38,851 nt of DNA from an uncultured Deferribacteraceae bacterium (GTDB taxonomy: Bacteria > Chrysiogenota > Deferribacteres > CAMZNJ01), in NCBI GenBank assembly GCA_947313855.1, contig CAMZNS010000046.1, positions 1 to 38,851 of the forward strand. The letters are read 5' to 3'. Below the pieces are notes generated by a model. That model was given only the letters and a program-made list of their open reading frames with translations, was not told the DNA's origin and did not search any database. The position numbers and the translations under genes are program-made. Shown here piece after piece: positions 32,710 through 38,851 of the stretch. The stretch's first letter is position 1. Each line of letters opens with the position of its first letter.

Positions 32710-34370
32710 TATTTCTTACCTCTAAAATTTGCACGGTGGACATATTTATTGACAAATACTTGTTGTAATATGGAGATGAAGTTACTTACTGTGTAGTAAA
32801 GTGTCAGCCCTGAGGGGAACTGTATCAGAAATCCGATGAACACAAGGGGTAGCACAAGCATTATTCGTCTCTGCGTTTTGTCCATGGTTGAGGGGGTAAT
32901 TAGTTGTTGGACAAACATTAGCAAGCCCATAGCAACAGGTAGTATGTAGAATTTATCGTAAAGGGCAAGGTTGTCTATCCAGAAGATAAACGGTGCTCCG
33001 TACAGATCCACCGATGTGCTAAGCAGCTTGAACAGGGCGATGAATATGGGGATTGTGAGCAGAATGGGCAAACAGCCACTAATGGGGTTAACACCCTTCT
33101 TTTTGTACAACTCCATACTTTTTATTTTGTAGGTTTCAGGATCATCCTTATAACGCTCCTTCAACTTCACAATTTCAGGCTGAACGGTTTGCATCTTCGC
33201 AATGGACTTGAGCCCCTTGAGGGATAAGGGGAACATAATGATACGTACGGCGATGGTGAGTAGGATAATCGCCCAACCGTAGTTGCCCACTAGGCTGAAG
33301 AAAAACTCCAGAATGTAGTACATGGGTATGGCGAGGAATGCTGCCCAGCCGAAGTTAATCGCCTTGCTGAGTGTTGAGTCGAGCCCTTTGAGCAGGGTGT
33401 AGTTTTTGGGACCGATGAAGATGTGGTAGTCAAGTTGAGCAGTACCGCTAGCGTCGAATTCAACTTTCTTGTTGAGATTGACCAGAACCCTGTCACCGTC
33501 GAAAGCACCGTATGATTGGAACGTGCCGGTATCGAATCCCCCTTTGAGGTATGGTGCGAAGAGGAAGAAGTTGGCGTTGTATCCGCCCCATATCGGTTTT
33601 TCGATATGGTAAACCTTCTTGACGCTCTCCTCCTTCTTTTTGGTGTAATCTTTGTCTGAGCCCATGGATACCCTATTGATGCCGGATCGGATAGGTTCAA
33701 GACCGGTGCCGAAACCGGGACCAACAAGAACTTCGAGTGTCATGGGTGCCGATGTTGCCGAGCGGGATGGTGTGCCATCTCTGCCCAAGGGGACAACGGA
33801 TGTTGAGACGTTCACGGAGTAGCTGTCTTTTTGTAGGGCGTATGTTTTTGTGATTTTGTATTCGTCGCCCGTTGCGGAGCATGTGATGGCGGGAGTTTCG
33901 CTTGTGATGTAATCGATACCGCAGACGTAGCCACTATCGTAATCGAATCGTAGTTTGAGGTAGTCTTCTAGTCCGTTTTCGTTAAAGAAGGGTATTTTTT
34001 GTCCGTCGTTAATGGGTGTAATTTTTGCGGAGTAGATGTTCCCTGTGTGTTTGTTGATATTTAGTGTTAGGTGTGAGTTTGAGATGGTTATTTTGCTGTC
34101 GTTGTTTAGTGGTTCGCTGTAGAGTTGCAGCCCTTTTTGGAGGTGGTCAACAAGTTCGCCTGTGTCGGTGGATGGTATTTCGCGAACAGCCTTGGTTTTG
34201 GTATTTGTTGCTGTGTTACTTTGTTGTGTGTTGTTGATTGTTGATGTGTTGTTGGAGGTGTTTGCTGTTGCTGGTACGGGTGGGTTGACATAATTCATGT
34301 ATGCTTGAAACCCGAGGAGAATGGCAATACTTGCTCCGATGGCTAAGCCTATGCGTAATTTATCGTTCAT
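32709..34370 (-). CDS. yidC: Membrane protein insertase YidC
   Basis: Inserts and folds inner-membrane proteins, alone or with SecYEG. It is 553 residues, the size of diderm YidC: an N-terminal anchor helix (about 8-26), a low-complexity Thr/Asn linker, a large periplasmic P1 domain (about 75-345), then the five-helix conserved core with the hydrophilic-groove region ([17 protein letters not shown]), the cytoplasmic hairpin ([19 protein letters not shown]) and [26 protein letters not shown] precedes the ATG. It overlaps yidD by 11 bp and khpB by 1 base. Confidence 0.97.
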   Translation of the reverse strand: MNDKLRIGLAIGASIAILLGFQAYMNYVNPPVPATANTSNNTSTINNTQQSNTATNTKTKAVREIPSTDTGELVDHLQKGLQLYSEPLNNDSKITISNSHLTLNINKHTGNIYSAKITPINDGQKIPFFNENGLEDYLKLRFDYDSGYVCGIDYITSETPAITCSATGDEYKITKTYALQKDSYSVNVSTSVVPLGRDGTPSRSATSAPMTLEVLVGPGFGTGLEPIRSGINRVSMGSDKDYTKKKEESVKKVYHIEKPIWGGYNANFFLFAPYLKGGFDTGTFQSYGAFDGDRVLVNLNKKVEFDASGTAQLDYHIFIGPKNYTLLKGLDSTLSKAINFGWAAFLAIPMYYILEFFFSLVGNYGWAIILLTIAVRIIMFPLSLKGLKSIAKMQTVQPEIVKLKERYKDDPETYKIKSMELYKKKGVNPISGCLPILLTIPIFIALFKLLSTSVDLYGAPFIFWIDNLALYDKFYILPVAMGLLMFVQQLITPSTMDKTQRRIMLVLPLVFIGFLIQFPSGLTLYYTVSNFISILQQVFVNKYVHRANFRGKK

Positions 34371-34716
34371 TTGAGTTCCTCTCAGCTAAGTTCGATTCGT
34401 CTTCCTTGCTTCCCCCGTCCTCATGGTAGTTGTCATCAAGCTTCGCCCTATCTTTCGGGTCAACAGGGTCGTACCCACCGGGGGAGAATGGGTTGCACCT
34501 GAGTATGCGATAAAGCCCTTTGAGTATGCCTAGTATGAGACCCTTCCGTTGGATAGACTCCATCATGTAGGCGGAGCATGTGGGGTAGTATCGACAGTTG
34601 TTCCCCAGTAGTGGCGACAGTATTTTGGCGTAAATGCGTATTGCGTTTATGGCCAAGGATTTGCCTAAGTTGTTGACTATGAGCAGTCCCTTTAGGGGCA
34701 GCAATAGTATTTTCAT
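34360..34716 (-). CDS. yidD: Membrane protein insertion efficiency factor YidD
   Basis: Small membrane-associated helper of YidC-dependent insertion. I chose the ATG at 34716 because AAGGAG stands 6 bases before it; a TTG two codons upstream is less likely. It is 118 residues. The family signature is complete: [19 protein letters not shown] and [21 protein letters not shown] hydrophobic/amphipathic N-terminus ([12 protein letters not shown]) would attach it to the membrane. The acidic C-terminal tail ([13 protein letters not shown]) overlaps the start of yidC. Confidence 0.96.
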   Translation of the reverse strand: MKILLLPLKGLLIVNNLGKSLAINAIRIYAKILSPLLGNNCRYYPTCSAYMMESIQRKGLILGILKGLYRILRCNPFSPGGYDPVDPKDRAKLDDNYHEDGGSKEDESNLAERNSNER

Positions 34717-34783
34717 CGCCAACTCCTTGGATGTCCTTTTTGTATTTCGTCCGTATGGTTTCGCTTAGTCTTCCTGTTTTCCA

Positions 34784-35338
34784 CTACACCGGATAATCTT
34801 CCCTATGGCTCTGTTTAATCCGTTCGCTAATTTCTGCAAAGTCTCTGTGCATATCGTTAAAGTTTGTGTCGGCGTCTACGATACGTTTGTGTGCGATAAC
34901 AACTATTTTTGTTCCCACAGGCATGGTGTTACGGTTTAGGCGATATAGGTGTCGCATCTGTCGTTTCACATGGTTGCGAACATTGGCACGTTTGTGCACT
35001 TTTTTGCTTACGACAAATGCCACTTTGCGAAATTTTGCCAAGTTATGTATTTCGGCGATTATGTCGTTGTCCCGTGGTTCGTCGTTATTTTGTATGGTAC
35101 CGGCTAGTCCCATGTTTGTCAGTGTTTTGACGTAGGACGCTCGGTTGTACTTAAAGAGTTTGTCATGGCGTGGGTGACTAGTGGGTACAACCTCCGTGGA
35201 GTGGCAAACTGTGAATAGGCATGTGAAGTATTTCCCGTAGACTTTATTTTGTTTAAAAACGTGTTGTATTTCCGATCTCAGTCGTAATCTTTCTATTCGG
35301 GGGAATATGCCTGTTTTGGTATGTTCAACGGTATTCAC
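34784..35338 (-). CDS. rnpA: Ribonuclease P protein component
   Basis: Basic protein subunit of RNase P, which trims tRNA 5' leaders. It is 184 residues against the usual 110-130. The start region (IFPRIERLRLRSEIQHVFKQ) and the RNR signature (VVSKKVHKRANVRNHVKRQMR) are clear. About 55 extra residues (roughly 45-100, TSHPRHDK to NLAKF) separate the first strand from the core. The ORF begins with GTG at 35338 without a recognisable ribosome site, so the exact start is uncertain. A 34-unit repeat array lies between it and rpmH, which normally abuts it. Confidence 0.93.
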   Translation of the reverse strand: MNTVEHTKTGIFPRIERLRLRSEIQHVFKQNKVYGKYFTCLFTVCHSTEVVPTSHPRHDKLFKYNRASYVKTLTNMGLAGTIQNNDEPRDNDIIAEIHNLAKFRKVAFVVSKKVHKRANVRNHVKRQMRHLYRLNRNTMPVGTKIVVIAHKRIVDADTNFNDMHRDFAEISERIKQSHREDYPV

Positions 35339-35377
35339 AATAACTCACAGTAGTTCACGGTATTCACGTTAGTTCAC

Positions 35378-35751
35378 AGGTGCGACGCGGGTGCGACGCG
35401 GGTGCGACGCGGGTGCGACGCGGGTGCAACACAGGTGCAACACGGGTGCAACACGGGTGCGACACAGGTGCGACGCGGGTGCAACACGGGTGCGACACGG
35501 GTGCGACGCGGGTGCAACACGGGTGCGACGCGGGTGCAACACAGGTGCGACGCGGGTGCGACGCGGGTGCGACACGGGTGCGACGCGGGTGCGACACGGG
35601 TGCAACACGGGTGCAACACGGGTGCGACGCGGGTGCAACACAGGTGCGACGCGGGTGCAACACGGGTGCGACGCGGGTGCAACACAGGTGCGACGCGGGT
35701 GCAACACAGGTGCGACGCGGGTGCAACACGGGTGCGACACAGGTGCAACAC
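35378..35751. repeat. 34 x 11-bp array between rpmH and rnpA
   Basis: Exactly 34 contiguous 11-bp units of consensus RGGTGCRACRC (374 bp) plus a partial unit. Units vary only at three positions, each CG or CA. Every frame on both strands is open, producing many false ORFs. The remaining spacer (35752-35878) holds a 21-bp direct repeat (35800-35820 and 35826-35846, CCGCCAACCGTCAACG...) and nothing else recognisable. Confidence 0.97.
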
Positions 35752-35878
35752 AGGTGCCTACGGCTGAAGCAACACTAGCATGGCTCCACGATTAGTCAAC
35801 CGCCAACCGTCAACGTTACCGCCAACCGCCAACCGTCAACGTTACCGTCAACACCAGCACGGCTCCGCTCCAGAGGTG

Positions 35879-36022
35879 CTAAGCCGAAAGGCGTTTGCGT
35901 CCCTTTGCCCTACGTCTGTTGATGATGGTGATGCCGGACTTTGTTTTCATCCTTGCACGAAACCCTTGTTTGCGTTTCTTTTTCAGATTTTTTGCGTTAT
36001 GCATAGTGTTCTGTCTGCCCAT
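35879..36022 (-). CDS. rpmH: Large ribosomal subunit protein bL34
   Basis: A 47-residue, highly basic protein: [20 protein letters not shown] followed by [14 protein letters not shown]. This is the bL34 fold found near the peptide exit region of the 50S subunit. A GGAGGT ribosome site stands 8 bases before the ATG at 36022. The N-terminal six residues (MGRQNT) differ from the usual MKRTYQP; an internal ATG would shorten it to 41 residues. It heads the leftward cluster with rnpA and has a near-consensus promoter. Confidence 0.93.
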   Translation of the reverse strand: MGRQNTMHNAKNLKKKRKQGFRARMKTKSGITIINRRRAKGRKRLSA

Positions 36023-36108
36023 TTGATTAGACCTCCGTTAATACGCCGATGCGTTAGTTTGTTGTTGTATTCTCCATGTATTTTCAGTTGCTGAAACACA
36101 GATTAATT

Positions 36109-36138
36109 ATAATACACGAACTGAAGGGGCTCTGTCAA
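36109..36138 (-). promoter_or_regulatory. Predicted strong promoter for the rpmH cluster
   Basis: On the minus strand, consensus TTGACA (36133-36138), an 18-bp spacer and TATTAT (36109-36114), about 85 bp upstream of the rpmH ATG. The leader can form a small hairpin TTTCAG-CAA-CTGAAA. Confidence 0.8.
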
Positions 36139-36170
36139 TACTTAGTATGAGCCACCGCAATATTCACCAC

Positions 36171-36198
36171 CTTACGACTTACGACTTACGACTTACGA
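36171..36198. repeat. Four 7-bp CTTACGA units
   Basis: CTTACGA occurs four times in a row just upstream of the rpmH promoter and next to the terminator of the amidohydrolase gene. Confidence 0.85.
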
Positions 36199-36201
36199 CG
36201 C

Positions 36202-36234
36202 AAAAAAGGGGGAAGCCTCAACAGCCACCCCCTT
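36202..36234 (-). terminator. Rho-independent terminator of the amidohydrolase gene
   Basis: On the minus strand, AAGGGGG pairs with CCCCCTT across a 15-base loop and is followed by a T-run (TTTT). It lies about 45 bp after the stop codon and separates this gene from the rpmH promoter. Confidence 0.8.
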
Positions 36235-36279
36235 GTCCACGTAAGCAGTGTCGTCCCTTTCGTTAGTGCGATGCTTTCG

Positions 36280-38169
36280 TTAGTGCGATGCTTTCGGTGC
36301 TCCTGTTGCTTTCGGTTGCACTATTTTTGTATTTTGGGCAGCTAGTACAGCTTTTCTATCGGCGTCGGAGATCTTTTTGTGATCGATAGGGTAAAGTTCC
36401 CCTTCAAACATTGTGCCCCATACCTCTATGTCTTTAATCTTTTGTGTATCCACGGCGTAGGGATCTTCTTCCAAAATAGTGAGGTCGGCCATCTTGCCGG
36501 CAAGGATTGATCCGATACTACTTTCACGTCCCATAATCCATGCAGCGTCGATTGTTACGGCTCTCAACGCTCTGTCCACGCTAATTTTCTCTGAAACAAG
36601 GTTTTTGTTCCCATTGATGGTAACGCGATTTACTGCTGCACCCATGAGTGTTAGGGGGCTGAGGGGAGCCATTGGTGCGTCGGAGTGTAGTGCGTAAGTG
36701 ATTCCGTACCTGTCTAGGGATCCAAGTGCGACCATCTTGCGGGCACGGTCTTCTCCGAGCCAGTATTCGGCATAGATATCGCTGAGAATGTATTGGTAGT
36801 ATGGGTTTGCGGACACAACAATACCTAACTCTTTCATCTCTTTCGCCTGTGTTTCTGTTGCATAGGCGAAGTGTTCGAGAGCGGTTCTGTGGTCTGAGCG
36901 TGGTTTCTGTTTCTGCATCTCCCTCACCATCTCAGTGAGAGCGTCAGCACTTTTGTCACCGTTGGTGTGTGCGTGTATTTGGTAGCCTTGGTTCCAGAAA
37001 AATTCACCCCAGCTGTAAGTTATGTCTAGGGGGGACATCCAAACACCTTCGTGTCCGTCGATGTATCCGGGGTAGTTGAACTGAGACAACCCTGAGTAGA
37101 TGGCACCGTCTAGCATTAGTTTGAAGTGGTTGTCGAACTGGACGCGACGACTATTCTCACTACGCCACACCTCTATTTCGGCAAGAGCTTGTTCTGGTGT
37201 TCTGTTTCTTACTATGAAGTCGGTCACAAGTGGTGTCAGGATAATACGTGATGGCACTTCGTTACCTTCGGCAACACTGCGAATTAGTTCTATCTCGTGA
37301 TTCGGATCGCCAATAACACCAACGCCCATATCGAGCACGGTGGTTACGCCAGCCAAGTGAACCATCTCGAAGAAGTTGCCCAGCCCTTCGCGGAATCTAT
37401 CTTCACGGGCAAGAAACGTCATCTTGGCGATGATACTCTTGAAGCCAAACTCGTAGGCGTGTCCCTCTTCCCAGTTTGCTTCGTGGGAGCTAAAGTCGGC
37501 TTCAGTGATGTTGAGCATATCAAAGGCTGCAGTGTTCCCTACAATTTCGTGGAAGGAGCGGTGCCACAGCATAACAGGTGTATTGGGGAACATTTCGTCC
37601 AGATCAGCACGAACAATATCACCATGCCACAACTGATGGTAACCCCAAGTAACAAAAGGCACGTCGCTGTCAGTTTTTTCATACTCGGCAACAAGCTCTT
37701 TCAAGCGTGCCTTGTAAGCCTCAGGAGTTGTTGCACCGGGGAAGAAGCCTGTGGGCAACGTCCAGTCGTCGGGTGCGATAAACGGGAACAGTGTGAGTGT
37801 TGCGGGCAGGGAGGGGTGCACATGGGGATCGATGAACCCCGGTGTAACGATTTTGTCTTGCAAGGTGTAGTCAACGGTTACATCTTTGCCCTTTGTCCAG
37901 CTTTGCATGGAGTCCAATGAGCCAACAGCAACAATTTTCCCATCAGCCACAGCAACAGCAGTTGCAACAGGGATGGATGGTTCCATGGTGATAATTTTTT
38001 TGGCAACGTAAACCGTTATGGGTTCCGTTACGCTTTCACTCTTCGACATCCACTCGGTAAGAGCAGAGTTAGCCTCGCCACTAGTATCGCTATTGCTATT
38101 GCTTGAGCAAGCAACAAGGCTGACACTCACCACAAGGGCAAGCATAATCATACTTAGTTTCTTCATCAT
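36280..38169 (-). CDS. Lipoprotein amidohydrolase (YtcJ-like, Amidohydro_3)
   Basis: A 629-residue metal-dependent hydrolase of the amidohydrolase superfamily. A lipoprotein signal ends in LVAC (Cys21), followed by a Ser/Asn linker, so the enzyme is exported and membrane-tethered. Metal-site motifs: FIDPHVHP (HxH), HAHTNGDKSADAL, LEHFAYATE and LHSDAPMAPLSP. The N- and C-terminal composite beta domain is present (ITMEPSIPVATAVAVADGKI; GKMADLTILEEDPY). The substrate is unknown; relatives act on amides, carbamates or formamides. AAGGAG lies 9 bases before the ATG. It has its own promoter and terminator and is probably monocistronic. Confidence 0.92.
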   Translation of the reverse strand: MMKKLSMIMLALVVSVSLVACSSNSNSDTSGEANSALTEWMSKSESVTEPITVYVAKKIITMEPSIPVATAVAVADGKIVAVGSLDSMQSWTKGKDVTVDYTLQDKIVTPGFIDPHVHPSLPATLTLFPFIAPDDWTLPTGFFPGATTPEAYKARLKELVAEYEKTDSDVPFVTWGYHQLWHGDIVRADLDEMFPNTPVMLWHRSFHEIVGNTAAFDMLNITEADFSSHEANWEEGHAYEFGFKSIIAKMTFLAREDRFREGLGNFFEMVHLAGVTTVLDMGVGVIGDPNHEIELIRSVAEGNEVPSRIILTPLVTDFIVRNRTPEQALAEIEVWRSENSRRVQFDNHFKLMLDGAIYSGLSQFNYPGYIDGHEGVWMSPLDITYSWGEFFWNQGYQIHAHTNGDKSADALTEMVREMQKQKPRSDHRTALEHFAYATETQAKEMKELGIVVSANPYYQYILSDIYAEYWLGEDRARKMVALGSLDRYGITYALHSDAPMAPLSPLTLMGAAVNRVTINGNKNLVSEKISVDRALRAVTIDAAWIMGRESSIGSILAGKMADLTILEEDPYAVDTQKIKDIEVWGTMFEGELYPIDHKKISDADRKAVLAAQNTKIVQPKATGAPKASH

Positions 38170-38214
38170 TATTTATTTCTCCTTGGTCTAAAGTCTAAAC
38201 CTACTATCTGTAGT

Positions 38215-38242
38215 TATTATATATTGAAGTGGGGGAGTTGCA
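38215..38242 (-). promoter_or_regulatory. Predicted promoter for the amidohydrolase gene
   Basis: On the minus strand, TTGCAA (38237-38242) and TATAAT (38215-38220) with a 16-bp spacer, about 50 bp upstream of the ATG. Confidence 0.6.
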
Positions 38243-38354
38243 AGTATTATGCAACATAAAAAGGGGGGGGGAGCCCCTGCAGAGGCTTGTGTAAATTGCG
38301 ATAAAACTCAATAGGCACAATACTAAGCTGTATTTTGGCGTATCTTTAAATAAG

Positions 38355-38381
38355 TTAAAAAATGTTCGATTGGGGGCAATC
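38355..38381 (-). terminator. Weak terminator after smpB
   Basis: On the minus strand, GATTG-CCCC-CAATC forms a 5-bp stem followed shortly by TTTTTT. It lies just past the smpB stop codon. The stem is short, so confidence is low. Confidence 0.35.
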
Positions 38382-38386
38382 TGTGC

Positions 38387-38842
38387 TTATCTGTTCCTCT
38401 GCTTCATGTGCGACTGTGCTTCACGTTTCAGCGTACGCTCTTTCATGGTTTGTCGTTTGTCGTGGAGTTTTTTCCCCTTCCCCAAAGCGATCTCAACCTT
38501 GACCAACCCTGCTTTGAAGTATGCTTTGAGTGGCACAACTGTGAGCCCTTTTTCGCGTACGGATCGTTCCAGTTTTAGTATCTCTTTTTTGTTCAGGAGG
38601 AGCTTACGTGTTGCACGGGGATCGAGTATGGTAATCTGTTCGAAAGCGTAAGGTGCGATGTGTGCGTTTATCAGGAACACTTCGGATTTGATAATGCGTA
38701 CGTGGGATTCAACTAAGGAGATACCGTTGCTACGAATGGATTTCACCTCACTCCCCTTAAGCAGAATACCAGCCTCATACGTGTCCAGTATCTCATACTC
38801 AAAGCGCGCTTTCTTATTGCTACTGATGGTCATGGTTTTCAT
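38387..38842 (-). CDS. smpB: SsrA-binding protein SmpB
   Basis: Partner of tmRNA in trans-translation, which rescues ribosomes stalled on broken messages. It is 151 residues, normal length. Conserved segments: NKKARFEYEILDTYEAGILL, GSEVKSIRSNGISLVESHVR, RKLLLNKKEILKLE, PLKAYFKAGLVKVEIALGKGKKLHDKR, then a basic C-terminal tail that enters the mRNA channel. GAGGG lies 4 bases before the first ATG; a second ATG three codons later is possible. The tmRNA gene (ssrA) is not in view. The gene reaches almost to the window edge. Confidence 0.96.
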   Translation of the reverse strand: MKTMTISSNKKARFEYEILDTYEAGILLKGSEVKSIRSNGISLVESHVRIIKSEVFLINAHIAPYAFEQITILDPRATRKLLLNKKEILKLERSVREKGLTVVPLKAYFKAGLVKVEIALGKGKKLHDKRQTMKERTLKREAQSHMKQRNR

Positions 38843-38851
38843 GGCACCCTC

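Noticed and set aside
35364-35795. Six long overlapping ORFs on both strands rich in Arg/Cys/Gly/Thr or Ala/Pro/His.
   Set aside because: All derive from the 11-bp array, which has no stop codons in any frame. They lack ribosome sites and show pure repeat composition.
35378-36022. Replication origin next to rpmH, with the 11-bp units as iterons.
   Set aside because: No DnaA-box-like sequence (TTATCCACA) was found nearby, dnaA is not adjacent, and the array is GC-rich with no AT-rich unwinding region. Kept only as a protein-binding hypothesis.

Overview
The window comes from a diderm, flagellated bacterium. It encodes a flagellar hook operon, several predicted lipoproteins, a predicted outer-membrane barrel, a periplasmic Cu/Zn superoxide dismutase and a cyclic-di-AMP synthase. 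I cannot assign a phylum from sequence alone. The hook protein contains no cysteine, so it cannot make the lysinoalanine cross-links of classical spirochaete hooks. I saw no rRNA, tRNA, CRISPR array, transposase or phage gene.

Layout. 1-3.3 kb: end of an unidentified + strand gene, then a leftward group dnaJ - Fn3-like lipoprotein - TPR membrane protein. 3.5-4.4 kb: a + strand ZIP metal transporter whose 3' end is duplicated. 4.5-9.1 kb: leftward genes for a DEAD-box-type RNA helicase, SodC and a sulfide:quinone-reductase-like flavoprotein. 9.4-14.9 kb: leftward outer-membrane protein, propeller-like lipoprotein, Sua5/TsaC-family tRNA-modification protein and YddW/DigH-like glycosidase. 15.1-22.6 kb: rightward fliK-flgD-flgE behind a close match to a sigma-54 promoter. 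22.7-36.0 kb: a long leftward housekeeping cluster in the order rpmH, rnpA, yidD, yidC, khpB(jag), dinG-like, tilS, hpt, ftsH, cdaA, glmM. 36.3-38.8 kb: a leftward lipoprotein amidohydrolase and smpB.

The cluster links ribosome and RNase P components, membrane-protein insertion, tRNA-Ile lysidine synthesis, purine salvage, membrane proteolysis, c-di-AMP synthesis and the first committed step of peptidoglycan precursor supply. cdaA-glmM appears to have its own promoter.

The striking feature is the number of tandem repeats. About twenty arrays sit in leaders and spacers (unit lengths 6, 8, 11, 13, 14, 15, 16, 37, 61/72, 70 and 81 bp) and inside conserved genes (unit lengths that are multiples of 3). 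Examples are a 34 x 11 bp array between rpmH and rnpA, a 16 x 12 bp array that splits the TilS N-terminus from its PP-loop, an 18-bp array in the FtsH tail, a 60-bp array in FliK, and a 16-bp array that multiplies the -24 element of the flagellar sigma-54 promoter. In most of the arrays with variable units, the variants differ by CpG to TpG/CpA transitions. This repeat landscape is the best candidate here for something undescribed.
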